A stretch of DNA of 64,000 nt from Holdemania sp. Marseille-P2844 (GTDB taxonomy: Bacteria > Bacillota_I > Bacilli_A > Erysipelotrichales > Erysipelotrichaceae), in the NCBI RefSeq assembly GCF_900120005.1, contig NZ_LT635454.1, positions 149,283-213,282 on the forward strand, read 5' to 3'. The notes beneath the pieces were generated by a model. The model worked only from the letters and a program-made list of their open reading frames with translations, had not been told where the DNA came from and ran no database searches. The number at the start of each line of letters is the position of its first letter. Position 1 is the stretch's first letter. A program made the position numbers and the translations under genes. Positions 16,149 through 24,504 of the stretch are shown here, piece after piece.

Positions 16149-17897
16149 ATGGAAGCGGATGAATTTTTACGGCGGCTTCAACCTTTGAAAGCGGGCATGG
16201 AGACGGCTTACTTCCGCGTCTATCAGCCGTTTCACGTCCGGGAAGAAGACTTTGACGCGCTGCTGGCGCTGTTGGATGAACAAGCACAGAAGCGAACTTT
16301 AAATTTACAGAGAACCAATCGGCCAATGCCGTGGATTAAACAGGCGCCGGCAGGGATGCGGCTTATTTATTCAGATGTACAGACCCCGGCGCAGGTTCAT
16401 GCGCGGGCGCAGGAGCTGAAGGAGCTGGGCGTCGGCTGGGTGTTGTTCGGCGACGTGCCTTTTCCTCACACGGAATCCCTGCGGCAAACACTTCGGCAGA
16501 GGATCGATCTGTGGCATGAGGAAGGGCTGGCGGTCGGGCTGGATTTCGACGTCGCCAGCACCCCGGCAGAGGATCCGTGGGCGCTTCAGGCAATCCGCGG
16601 CGACAGTGTGATGCAGCAGCGGTACTGGATGATTTCCGATCCGAAGCTGGCGGCGCTGTTCAGTCCGTTTTCTAAAGAAAAAGAAAACGGCGACTTTTTG
16701 CGGCTGGATGAGATTGGACAATATGTATATCGTCATCCGCAAACCGGCGGCTGGCTGCTCGACTACAAGAATCCGCAGGTGCTTGCGGGCATGTTGGAAC
16801 GTTTCTGTGAACTTGTCAGTTTCGGGGCGGATGTGATTGAGCTGAAACAACTGGATTCAATGTGGAAGGAATGCAAAGCTCAGCGCTTGTATCCGCAGGT
16901 TCCGGATTTGTTTGCGCTCTTCGCGGCGGCCGGAAAACTGGTGTGTCCGGATGTTCTGGTCATGGGTCACAGTGAAGCGGGGGCGAAGGATTTACAGATT
17001 CTTTCCCAACGGACGCCGGCGGGAACCGCTATCGTCGATCAGGGATTGATGATCAACGGTTGGAATTCTCTGGCGACGCGCGATACGAAAATGCTGCAGG
17101 GCGATCTTGTTTTCCACGCCTTGAATTCGTCAGCGATCGCGGTTCATCCGGTGGGCGAAGATCAGGGGGTAGTTTGGAATTTTAATGAGGAAGCGGCGCG
17201 GATGCGGGGCTGGGATCCGGACTGTCACCGGCAGTTTCTGAGGGATTTTTATACAGGACAGGCGCTGGGCAGTTTTGCCGAAGGGGAAAGCGATCGGGAA
17301 AGCGGACGGTGTTATGGAACGCTGGCCAGCTGGGCTGGCTGCGGCCGGGCTTTGGACGGACATGAGCCTTATGAGTTGGAAAACAGCTGTCGGCGGATTT
17401 TACTGCTGCTGGGACTGAACCTGGCTTTGCGGGGGATGCCGCTGCTTCAGGATGGGGATGAACTTGGCGCGCTCAACGACGCCAGTTTCCGACTGGATCC
17501 GGAAAAGGAAGGCGACCGCCGCTGGCTGCAAAGACCGGTTTATGTGGAAGACAAAGCCCGGCGGCGTTATCAGCCGCTGACTGTGGAATACCGGATTTTC
17601 CAAAGCCTGAAAGCCATGCTGCAAGTCCGGGCGGCGGACCCGGATTGGAATGAAGGTCGGGAACAGATTGGGAATGTTGGCAACGACGCAGTGTTGGCGT
17701 TCGTTCGTGCCGCTGAACAGCGTCGGCTGTTGTTTTTATTCAACTTTACAGAATCGCCGCAATACTGTGCGCTTACTTCCTTATTTAATAAGGAGGAACA
17801 GGCGCGGGAATTGCTGACGGGCCGAAGAATCCGCGGCAGTCAGGAGAGCTTGGACCTGAAGGCTTACGAATTTCTGTGGCTGATCGTCGAAGCCTGA
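16149..17897 (+). CDS. GH13 amylosucrase-like protein lacking the catalytic signature (probable pseudoenzyme)
   Basis: 582 residues. Global relationship to amylosucrase (GH13_4) is clear from landmarks such as NSLATRDTKMLQ, a DPDCHRQFLRDFYTG segment, GMPLLQDGDELGALND and EGDRRWLQRPVY. Yet the four GH13 active-site blocks are degenerate. Region I reads DFDVAS (residues 132-137) instead of DxxxNH. Region II reads DVIELKQLDSMWK (about 228-240) where amylosucrase has DILRMDAVAFIWK, so the invariant Arg and the nucleophile Asp are Glu and Lys. Region III keeps a Glu (HSEAG, Glu276). Region IV has VHPVGEDQG instead of SHDD. The frame is intact and codon use is normal, so it is maintained. It may bind sucrose or glucan without cleaving it; an altered activity cannot be excluded. 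Same operon as the fructokinase. Confidence 0.75.
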   Translation: MEADEFLRRLQPLKAGMETAYFRVYQPFHVREEDFDALLALLDEQAQKRTLNLQRTNRPMPWIKQAPAGMRLIYSDVQTPAQVHARAQELKELGVGWVLFGDVPFPHTESLRQTLRQRIDLWHEEGLAVGLDFDVASTPAEDPWALQAIRGDSVMQQRYWMISDPKLAALFSPFSKEKENGDFLRLDEIGQYVYRHPQTGGWLLDYKNPQVLAGMLERFCELVSFGADVIELKQLDSMWKECKAQRLYPQVPDLFALFAAAGKLVCPDVLVMGHSEAGAKDLQILSQRTPAGTAIVDQGLMINGWNSLATRDTKMLQGDLVFHALNSSAIAVHPVGEDQGVVWNFNEEAARMRGWDPDCHRQFLRDFYTGQALGSFAEGESDRESGRCYGTLASWAGCGRALDGHEPYELENSCRRILLLLGLNLALRGMPLLQDGDELGALNDASFRLDPEKEGDRRWLQRPVYVEDKARRRYQPLTVEYRIFQSLKAMLQVRAADPDWNEGREQIGNVGNDAVLAFVRAAEQRRLLFLFNFTESPQYCALTSLFNKEEQARELLTGRRIRGSQESLDLKAYEFLWLIVEA

Positions 17898-17931
17898 GAA
17901 ATTAAATCTTATTTAAAAGATAACCTCTTTT

Positions 17932-17957
17932 CCAGTTTAAAAAATGAAAAGAGGCTA
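17932..17957 (+). terminator. Hairpin after the GH13-like gene
   Basis: CCTCTTTTC pairs with GAAAAGAGG around an AT-rich loop; no T run, so probably an RNA-end stabiliser or partial terminator. Confidence 0.4.
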
Positions 17958-17992
17958 CTAGAGACTACCGAAAGAGTCCCCTGAACAATCAC

Positions 17993-18027
17993 AAAGACAG
18001 TTGTAAATTGATACAACTGTCTTTTTT
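17993..18027 (+). terminator. Intrinsic terminator of the fructokinase operon
   Basis: AAGACAGTTGTA pairs perfectly with TACAACTGTCTT around AATTGA, followed by TTTT. Confidence 0.85.
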
Positions 18028-18492
18028 CATATCTTTAAAAATGTAAGAATTGTAGCCTCAATCCGTTCAAAAATATAGTATATTTCCATGAGTGAACTGC
18101 GGAATTAAAAGGGTCTTATTGAAAAATTCAGGACAGCCTGAAGGCATAATCTTGCCCTTAATTCTCGTAGAATGAAATGATCATGCATCCAGGAGTGACA
18201 AGGAATTTCGATACAGCATTGCTGAACTTAAACCACCTCTTTACGCTGCTTTTTCGCAGCTCTACAGCAAGCTGAGCATCTTCTGTTACGCCTGTAATCC
18301 AAATCAGGTCTATAAGGAGATGCCAGAGATGAAAAGCAGTCGGATTGAGAGGATCGAATAGAAGTTGATGGAAAAGATTTCAACGGAATAATGAGGGATA
18401 GCCGAGAAGATGAAATACGCTTCGTAATCTCTTTCTTTCGTTTTTTTCTTAAATTTCTGTTTTTCAAAAAGAATAACTCTTCGCAGAAATGC

Positions 18493-18536
18493 AAAAAAGC
18501 AGGCAATACTTTCATAAACAATATTCCTGCTTTTAT
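18493..18536 (-). terminator. Terminator of the LysR gene
   Basis: Minus strand: AGCAGGAATA pairs with TATTGCCTGCT, then TTTTT. Confidence 0.6.
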
Positions 18537-18631
18537 CACTCCTGCAATTTATGTCGGATCCTGCTTTATTTTTATGCGAAATCTCTGTTTGTCATCTCTT
18601 CTTCATTCCAAGATTAGCCGGAAGAATTGCT

Positions 18632-19537
18632 TTAATGAGTACCCAGCTGTTTGAGATGCTCCGCCAGATCCTGATAAATCTGATCGAGCATGCCCGGATC
18701 GGCATGATGCGGCAGATAAACCATATTCAGTTCCCGCTTCAGGACAAAATCATTCACCGGGATTTCAACTAACGTGCCCTCAAGCAGTTCCGGATGGATG
18801 ATATCCGCGTGCAAAAAACCGATGCCGCAGCCGTTTTTGATCAATGTCTTCATGACGTTCATGCTTCCGCACTGCACTAAACCGGCGAAGCTTTCGTAAG
18901 AAAGATTGTGTTCTGCCAGACCGGTCGGCAGGATTCCGCGCATCCGCGATTCCTTCTGCCGCACAACTAACGGATAATCGATCAGGTCGTTCAGCATGAC
19001 GTCTTTCTTCTGCGTCAGCGGATGGCCGACCGGGACAACCAGCCCCATGTGCGTCATCTTGATCAGCCGGCTTTCATACACCGCTTTGTCGAAGAAGCCC
19101 TCGACTAACGCGAAATCGATCTCGCCCTGATCGAGCGCTTCCAGACAGGCCGTCGTCCCTGAGATTCGCATGCACAGCTCGGTATTGGGATTCTCCCTCA
19201 TCCAACGGCAGACTAACGGCGGCATGATGTACTCGCCGAAGGTGAAGGTGCAGTCAAACCGAAGCAGACGCCGGTGCTCCTGTTCCTGCCGCAGCCGTTC
19301 GATGATGTCCTGACTTTGCACCTCCAACGCTAAAACCTGCTGATAAAACCGCTGCCCCATTTCCGTCAGCTGCAGCCGCCGATTATAATATTCAAACAGC
19401 TTGATGTTGTAGGTTTGCTCCAGGTAGCGGATATGCTGCGACACAGCCGGCTGGCTCATGTGCAGCTGCTGGGCTGTTTTCGTGTAATTCAGCGTCTTGC
19501 TGAGAAGCAGAAAGGTTTTTAAGCGATAATCCAGCAT
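18632..19537 (-). CDS. LysR-family transcriptional regulator
   Basis: 301 residues. N-terminal winged helix-turn-helix in the LysR form (LNYTKTAQQLHMSQPAVSQHIRYLE), then a periplasmic-binding-like effector domain from about residue 88 (LRFDCTFTFGEYIMPPLV). It is divergent from the nuclease-fold lipoprotein gene with 166 bases between, the layout of a LysR regulator and its target, so it likely controls that gene and itself. Effector unknown. Confidence 0.88.
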   Translation of the reverse strand: MLDYRLKTFLLLSKTLNYTKTAQQLHMSQPAVSQHIRYLEQTYNIKLFEYYNRRLQLTEMGQRFYQQVLALEVQSQDIIERLRQEQEHRRLLRFDCTFTFGEYIMPPLVCRWMRENPNTELCMRISGTTACLEALDQGEIDFALVEGFFDKAVYESRLIKMTHMGLVVPVGHPLTQKKDVMLNDLIDYPLVVRQKESRMRGILPTGLAEHNLSYESFAGLVQCGSMNVMKTLIKNGCGIGFLHADIIHPELLEGTLVEIPVNDFVLKRELNMVYLPHHADPGMLDQIYQDLAEHLKQLGTH

Positions 19538-19620
19538 GCTATCCCCTCGATTCTGATCTTATTATACCATAAGACGAATTTATGAATAACGAAATCTTAC
19601 TTATCCATAAGAATCATGAA

Positions 19621-19649
19621 TAGACAACAGCGGCGAAGATGAGTACACT
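19621..19649 (+). promoter_or_regulatory. Promoter of the nuclease-fold lipoprotein gene
   Basis: TAGACA, 17 bases, TACACT. It lies in the LysR/lipoprotein divergent region; LysR-type sites would be expected to overlap it. AGGAGG precedes the ATG at 19704. Confidence 0.5.
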
Positions 19650-19703
19650 ATATTTAAGGGCAGACGTCAACCTGCTCGCATTCGTTAACAACAGGAGGAT
19701 ACC

Positions 19704-21674
19704 ATGAAAAAAATAATGAAATTCACGCTGGGCTTACTGCTGCTGATGCTGCCGGTCACCGGCTGCAGCGCTTCCTCACAGACTTCATCAGGAAGCTCTA
19801 ACCCGGTTACGCTGCGCATTGGGACGTGGAATATCGCCGCGAAGAATCATCCCGATACCCAGGCGATGGCTGAACTCTTTGCCCGGCATCATCTGGACGC
19901 CGTCGGCATTCAGGAAGTTGACGTGCTCAACGACCGCAATCCGGTGGATATGGTCCAGAGCTTTGTAAATGAGGATTATCCCTATGCTCATTTTGCCAAA
20001 GGCCGCGATTTCGCTAACGGCGCATTCGGGGTCGGCATTCTTTCCCGCTATGAACCGCAGGCCGTCAGCTCGATCCCGTTAGAAAGCACCGGCAGCCGGG
20101 CGACCAAGACGCTGGAGCGCGTCGTCATTGATAAGGACGGCGTTCAGATCGCCTTATACAACACCCATTTAAGCTGGGAAAACCTGGATTTGCGTCGCCG
20201 TCAGATCGCGCAGGTGATCGAGCGGGTGAATGCGGATCCGATAGAATATAAAATCATCACCGCGGATTTTAATACCGATCAGCACGCTTACGAATATTCG
20301 ATGTTTCTGGATAATTTCAATCTTGCCAACGGGTATAACGGAATGTGGTACGATACCTACCGCGAAGGCGACGATCCGTCGATGCAGGTGCTGACAATCG
20401 ACAATGTATTGTGCACGAAGAATATGCGGATTACGGATATCCAGCGGGTGGAGAGTGAATTGTCCGATCATGATTTGTTTTACGCTGAATTTGAATTGTT
20501 AGGCGAAGTGGAAGGCACGGCCAATTCGGGCAACCGGGCCTTAGGTCAGAGCGTCGTGGTTTCTTCTGTCAACGAAGAATGTTCACCGTATCTTTTAGTC
20601 GATTATGACAGAAAGACGCCGTGGGTTTCTGACGTTGCGGAGGCGCAGACGATTACGATTGAGCTGAACGAGGTGATCACCGTGGAACAAATCAACGTTC
20701 TGTGGGGCGCGGTCCGTGCGGGAGACTATGCGGTGTCCGGATCGGTCGATGGGGAAACCTTTGAACCAATCGCTGCCGTTGAAAAAGTGACGGACAGCGA
20801 TGCGATTTCCGCTGAAAAGCAGGAAGTGAAGTTTGTGCGCCTGGACTTGTCAGGCAAGCAGGCTGCGGATCAAGGTTATGAAATCACGGAAATTGAGATC
20901 TTTGGCGATCCGGTCCGAAGATCGGCGGATCCCGCTGATTTGTTGGCGAACGGCAGCTTTGAGGAAGCCGGCGATGTGTTGCCGTCAGGATGGCGTCTGA
21001 AGGAAGATCAGCCGGGTTCTGCGGCGCTGACAGCTGCGGTCGATACGCAGACTCAGACAGAAGGCAGTCAGTCGCTGGCGCTGAGAGCAGCGGGAACCGA
21101 CGCTTCTGCCGCCGTGGTGCTCAGCACAGAGCTGGAATTAAAGCCGAATACCACCTATCAACTGGTTTTCCATCATAAAGCAGCCGGCTTGAACAGCGAC
21201 AGCTTCGGTCTGGAAATGACGCAGAAAACGGCGGCGGGCGAGATCATCCCGACGCATCAGGTCCAGCTGAACGATAATCTGTGCATGAGCGAAGACTGGG
21301 CGGTTTACCGCTATGATTTTGTTACGGCGTATTCTGCCTCGACGCTGGAGCTGGGCTTTAAGCTGGGCGGCGCTGAAGGCACACTGTGGCTGGATGACGT
21401 GCAGATCCGGGAAGTGACGCCGGTTCAGAACTTGTTTCTCAGCGCGGAAAAGAGCGGACTGAAGCCGGGAGAAACGACCCGTGTCACCTGCGAAGTTGTG
21501 CCGGAATCCGCGGATGATGTCCCGCTGCATTGGTTTTCCAGCGACGAGAGCGTGGCGGTCGTGGATGAGCAGGGTGTCGTGACGGCGATTCAGCCGGGTA
21601 AAGCTTATATCGGTGTGCGCGGCGACAGCGAACTGAATGTGGAGTCTTCCTTGTTGATGAGTGTGGAAGAATAA
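19704..21674 (+). CDS. Secreted lipoprotein with endonuclease/exonuclease/phosphatase, discoidin-like and Ig-like domains
   Basis: 656 residues. Signal peptide with lipobox PVTGC (Cys21), so surface-anchored. Residues about 35-270 form an EEP (DNase I-like) domain: IGTWNIAA, IQEVD (metal-binding Glu), NTHLSW, ITADFNTD, and SDHDLFYAEF with the catalytic SDH. Residues about 285-415 look like an F5/8-type (discoidin) domain (WVSDVAEAQTITIELNE, ending EITEIEIFGDP). About 425-565 is a carbohydrate-binding-like jelly roll (LLANGSFEEAG ... LWLDDVQIREV). The end (about 570-656) is a BIG_2 domain (WFSSDESVAVVDEQGVVTAI). The EEP domain may act on nucleic acid, sphingomyelin or phosphoinositides; the glycan-binding modules point to action at host or bacterial surfaces. 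LysR gene is divergent. Confidence 0.85.
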   Translation: MKKIMKFTLGLLLLMLPVTGCSASSQTSSGSSNPVTLRIGTWNIAAKNHPDTQAMAELFARHHLDAVGIQEVDVLNDRNPVDMVQSFVNEDYPYAHFAKGRDFANGAFGVGILSRYEPQAVSSIPLESTGSRATKTLERVVIDKDGVQIALYNTHLSWENLDLRRRQIAQVIERVNADPIEYKIITADFNTDQHAYEYSMFLDNFNLANGYNGMWYDTYREGDDPSMQVLTIDNVLCTKNMRITDIQRVESELSDHDLFYAEFELLGEVEGTANSGNRALGQSVVVSSVNEECSPYLLVDYDRKTPWVSDVAEAQTITIELNEVITVEQINVLWGAVRAGDYAVSGSVDGETFEPIAAVEKVTDSDAISAEKQEVKFVRLDLSGKQAADQGYEITEIEIFGDPVRRSADPADLLANGSFEEAGDVLPSGWRLKEDQPGSAALTAAVDTQTQTEGSQSLALRAAGTDASAAVVLSTELELKPNTTYQLVFHHKAAGLNSDSFGLEMTQKTAAGEIIPTHQVQLNDNLCMSEDWAVYRYDFVTAYSASTLELGFKLGGAEGTLWLDDVQIREVTPVQNLFLSAEKSGLKPGETTRVTCEVVPESADDVPLHWFSSDESVAVVDEQGVVTAIQPGKAYIGVRGDSELNVESSLLMSVEE

Positions 21675-21694
21675 AATATTAGTGTTTGAATAAT

Positions 21695-21737
21695 GCTGGA
21701 CTCTCGAATTTTATATTTGGAGGTTCAGCTTTTTTTT
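21695..21737 (+). terminator. Terminator after the nuclease-fold lipoprotein
   Basis: GCTGGAC pairs with GTTCAGC across a 21-base loop, then eight T. Its T run merges with the -35 of the next promoter. Confidence 0.65.
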
Positions 21738-21764
21738 GTAGTCTTTTAAAATTTATGTTATAAA
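21736..21764 (+). promoter_or_regulatory. Promoter of the agr-like regulator-kinase-agrB unit
   Basis: TTGTAG, 17 bases, TATAAA, followed by GAAGGAGAT before the GTG start at 21805. Confidence 0.55.
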
Positions 21765-21804
21765 TAGAATTATAAGATAACTTGAAAGAGAAGGAGATAA
21801 AAAC

Positions 21805-22506
21805 GTGATCAAAGCAGCGATAGTCGACGACGATCTGGAATTTCTGGAAGTCATGGCCCATGAGCTTGAGAAAACGATGGTATTCACCGAAATTAAAACA
21901 TCCAACGATCCTCAACAGTTTCTCGCCAAGCTTAATCAGGATTCTCCAGATGTTTTATTTTTAGATATTGAAATGCCAAATGTGAATGGTTTCTTCGTCG
22001 CCAAAGTCTGCCGGGAATTATCTCAGCCGCCGATAATTGTTTATGTTACGGCTGAGGAACAGTACATGGCTGAAGCCTTTGGCTCGCATATCGTCGGATT
22101 TCTGATAAAATCAAAGCTGAAAACTCAATTACCAAGACTTATTGAGAAAATTCGTGAAGAAGCGGCTTATTATCAGGTCAGCGTTGAAACTGAAATGGGC
22201 CGGCTCATGATCAGGCAGGATCAGATTCTTTATCTCAGTTGTTTCAATCGAAGCATCACGCTCTATTTGAAAAGTGGAACAATGGTAAAATTGAAAGGCC
22301 GCGTTTTAAACGAAGCTGTGAAAGCCCTGGCCATGGATGAAATTTTGGTCCAGATTAATCGCTCTGAAGTAGTTAATTTGATGAATGTGGAAAAGATTAG
22401 AGATAATTCCGTTTATCTCTGCGGATTAAACCGGCCGCTGCTTGCCAGTAAGTATCAGAAGTCAGAGGTACTCCGGCGTTTCTCTGACTTTAAGGTGAGA
22501 ACATGA
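21805..22506 (+). CDS. AgrA-like response regulator, receiver plus LytTR DNA-binding domain
   Basis: 233 residues, GTG start behind GAAGGAG. Receiver domain about 1-120: acidic pocket VDDD (residues 8-10), phosphoacceptor Asp54 in VLFLDIEMP, and Lys in FLIKSK. LytTR domain about 135-230: QILYLSCFNRSITLYLKSG and LNEAVKALAMDEILVQINRS, VNLMNVEKI. LytTR regulators bind paired 9-base direct repeats one or two helical turns apart; three such phased repeats lie before agrD in this window. The kinase gene starts in its stop codon (ATGA overlap). Order here is regulator first, unlike Staphylococcus agrBDCA. Confidence 0.9.
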   Translation: MIKAAIVDDDLEFLEVMAHELEKTMVFTEIKTSNDPQQFLAKLNQDSPDVLFLDIEMPNVNGFFVAKVCRELSQPPIIVYVTAEEQYMAEAFGSHIVGFLIKSKLKTQLPRLIEKIREEAAYYQVSVETEMGRLMIRQDQILYLSCFNRSITLYLKSGTMVKLKGRVLNEAVKALAMDEILVQINRSEVVNLMNVEKIRDNSVYLCGLNRPLLASKYQKSEVLRRFSDFKVRT

Positions 22507-23780
22507 TTCGCGCCGCCATTGAATTCAGTTTCTGTCTGCTGGAAATGATCAGCGTGACGCTGCTCGTTCAGAAGTTTTTTGTTCTGCGCAGGCAGGGGTT
22601 TGTCGTTGTACTGTCCATTCTGGGATTTGCGCTTATCGAATATTCGATGGAGTTCTGGACGGTGGATCCGGCGCTGTTGATTCCGTTTATGCTTATGAAT
22701 ATGATGGTGATGATCCGCTTCTTTTTTCCCGGCAAAACAAGAACGCTCATTGCGATTATTTTGGTGTTTTACATCGTTGAAGGAATTCTGTCTGCCGTCT
22801 CTATTCAGTTTTTGACCTTGACAGCGAAGGTTTCCGCAGCGGAGCTGATGCAGGAAAGCTGGCTGCGGACGCTTGGCGGCTACTTTAATAAGTTCGCGGT
22901 TCTGATTCCCATTTTGTTTATGAAGCGAAAGCCGGAATTGCCGCAGGACGAAGGTTTTGACTGGAGTTTCAGATGTTGCGCGTTTCTGTTATTCCTCTGT
23001 GTTTATATCAATTATCAGATCTGCGGCATCTTCAGCGATGACCGCATCCGTATTCTATCCTTGTTGATCAGCGCGGTCTTATTCGGCTGTTTCGTTTTGA
23101 TGACATGGATGTTCCAGCAGTATTATCGCGTCGCTGAAAGTAAGAAACGGCTTGAGCTCGAGCATAACTGCAATACCCTGAAGGAAAACTGGCTTGCGGA
23201 AACGCTTGAAAATCAGGAAAAATTCCGGAAACAACGGCATGATCTGAAGCATCTGTTAGGAATGCTTGAATATTATTTAAAAGAGCAGCGGAATCTGGAA
23301 GCGCTCGCTTATGTCAGAAGTACCATGAAAGTCGTCGAGACAATTTCGAAGAAGGAGCATACTGGAGATCCGATTATCGACAGTCTTTTGAACCGGACGA
23401 TGGAAAACGAACCAGAAGTTCAGTTTCATTTGGAAACGGGTCATATCCAATGGCCGTTAGAAGAATGGAGCACTTGTCTTTTAATCTCCAATCTGCTTAG
23501 CAACGCTGTGGAGGCAGCCAGGCAATCACCACAAAAGGAGATTGAGTTCTATTTGAAGGAAGATGATTCTGTAATTTATCTGACCTTGATCAATTCAGTC
23601 ATGCCCGGCCGGCGAGTCAATCTGAATCGAAGCTCGAAACCGGACTTTAAAGAACACGGGTATGGTATTCAAAGTATTCGCTCGATTGTAAATCAAGCCC
23701 GGGGCGAACTTGATCTTCATCAGAATGGAGATCGTTTTGAGGTCCGGATTTTATTGCCGAAGGAGGAAAATCATGCGTAA
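22503..23780 (+). CDS. AgrC-like membrane sensor histidine kinase
   Basis: 425 residues. The N-terminal half (about 1-205) has about six hydrophobic segments and no large external domain, as in AgrC peptide receptors. The cytoplasmic part has the HPK10-type H box FRKQRHDLKHLLGML (His246), an N box LISNLLSNAVEAA and a GHGYGIQSIRSIV glycine box, i.e. the GHKL ATPase of this class. It should sense the cyclic peptide made from the agrD product and phosphorylate the LytTR regulator. It overlaps the regulator gene by 4 bases and agrB by 8 bases. Confidence 0.88.
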   Translation: MIRAAIEFSFCLLEMISVTLLVQKFFVLRRQGFVVVLSILGFALIEYSMEFWTVDPALLIPFMLMNMMVMIRFFFPGKTRTLIAIILVFYIVEGILSAVSIQFLTLTAKVSAAELMQESWLRTLGGYFNKFAVLIPILFMKRKPELPQDEGFDWSFRCCAFLLFLCVYINYQICGIFSDDRIRILSLLISAVLFGCFVLMTWMFQQYYRVAESKKRLELEHNCNTLKENWLAETLENQEKFRKQRHDLKHLLGMLEYYLKEQRNLEALAYVRSTMKVVETISKKEHTGDPIIDSLLNRTMENEPEVQFHLETGHIQWPLEEWSTCLLISNLLSNAVEAARQSPQKEIEFYLKEDDSVIYLTLINSVMPGRRVNLNRSSKPDFKEHGYGIQSIRSIVNQARGELDLHQNGDRFEVRILLPKEENHA

Positions 23781-24330
23781 CTGTTCTTTGCGGTTAGCCC
23801 GCCGGCTGAACGCTCATTTAACCGAACCGGTTAATGAGAACGAACTGCGATTTGGAATCGAGAATTTGCTGATTCAGATGATATTAGTTCTTTGCATGAG
23901 TCTGATCGCAGCCCTGTTCCATGTCTTCGGACCGATGCTTCTCTTTATGCTGAGCTTAGTGGGTGTCCGCTCGTTCACCGGCGGAATTCATTTGCGTCAA
24001 TTTCACCAATGTGTAATCCTGACCAACATCCTTTGTTTTGGCAGTCTTGCCCTCTGCGCTTATTTTACAACCCCTGTTTTCTACGGGCTGCTTGAAGGTC
24101 TGGCCGTACTTGCCATTTGGCGCTGGGCTCCGGATATGCGGTATAAGCGGCGTAAAACCGAACAAGATCGCCGCCGCGCCCGAAATATCAGCCGGATTCT
24201 ATCCACTGCCTTAGCACTGCTTTCTCTTTTTGAAATGGGAATGATTAACCAGGGACCGGGCCGGATTCTGGCCTGTTCCCTGACGGCCACCGCGGTTTCG
24301 TTAGCCTTGGCTCAGCGGACAGCTTCTTGA
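23773..24330 (+). CDS. agrB: AgrB-like membrane cysteine protease (autoinducer processing)
   Basis: 185 residues. The AgrB catalytic pair is intact: His73 in RSFTGGIHLRQFHQC and Cys80 seven residues later, the same spacing as His77/Cys84 of Staphylococcus aureus. Several hydrophobic segments (about 33-50, 52-66, 82-100, 105-118, 146-180) fit a membrane protease. It cleaves the C-terminal tail of AgrD and closes the ring. ATG 23773 is chosen because AAGGAGGAAAA lies just upstream; an in-frame extension of 21 codons lies inside the kinase gene. Its stop codon region is part of a terminator stem, so agrD downstream needs its own promoter. Confidence 0.92.
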   Translation: MRNCSLRLARRLNAHLTEPVNENELRFGIENLLIQMILVLCMSLIAALFHVFGPMLLFMLSLVGVRSFTGGIHLRQFHQCVILTNILCFGSLALCAYFTTPVFYGLLEGLAVLAIWRWAPDMRYKRRKTEQDRRRARNISRILSTALALLSLFEMGMINQGPGRILACSLTATAVSLALAQRTAS

Positions 24331-24360
24331 AAAGATTCGTTTTCAGGAAGCTGTTTTTTT
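24319..24360 (+). terminator. Terminator at the end of agrB
   Basis: ACAGCTTCTTGAAAA pairs (one G-U) with TTTTCAGGAAGCTGT, then eight T. The stem overlaps the agrB stop. Confidence 0.85.
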
Positions 24361-24383
24361 TATAAATTATCAGTAAAGAAAGC

Positions 24384-24438
24384 GATTGGCTGCCTGAACT
24401 GTCTATTCGCTCCCAAAAACAGCCTATTGGCTCCCAAA
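24384..24438 (+). promoter_or_regulatory. Three phased direct repeats, probable LytTR (AgrA-like) binding sites
   Basis: GATTGGCTGCCTGAA (24384), TATTCGCTCCCAAAA (24404) and TATTGGCTCCCAAAC (24425) start 20 and 21 bases apart, two helical turns. The last two share 14 of 15 positions apart from the end base. The third repeat abuts the -35 region of the agrD promoter. Spacing and place match activation sites of LytTR response regulators. Confidence 0.7.
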
Positions 24439-24440
24439 CG

Positions 24441-24469
24441 GCAGACATTTTTAAAAAATTCCCTATAAT
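24441..24469 (+). promoter_or_regulatory. agrD promoter, activator-dependent type
   Basis: Perfect TATAAT (24464-24469), 17 bases after a poor -35 (GCAGAC). A good -10 with a poor -35 directly next to the repeats suggests activation by the LytTR regulator. Confidence 0.6.
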
Positions 24470-24504
24470 GAAATTATCAATGTCGAAGAAAGGGGGAAAG
24501 GGGA

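Larger units (their letters stand above)
17898..18631. other. 734-base intergenic region with terminators and a gene fragment
   Basis: Contains two hairpins after the GH13 gene, then AT-rich DNA. Between 18176 and about 18355 a plus-strand frame without a start codon reads HASRSDKEFRYSIAELKPPL, then YAAFSQLYSKLSIFCYACNP and ends in KSSRIERIE; it looks like the tail of a decayed gene, family unknown. The right end holds the terminator of the LysR gene. Confidence 0.45.

Noticed and set aside
18228..18539. 103-codon minus-strand frame in the 17.9-18.6 kb gap
   Set aside because: Overlaps the LysR terminator, has lysine/arginine low complexity and no ribosome binding site.
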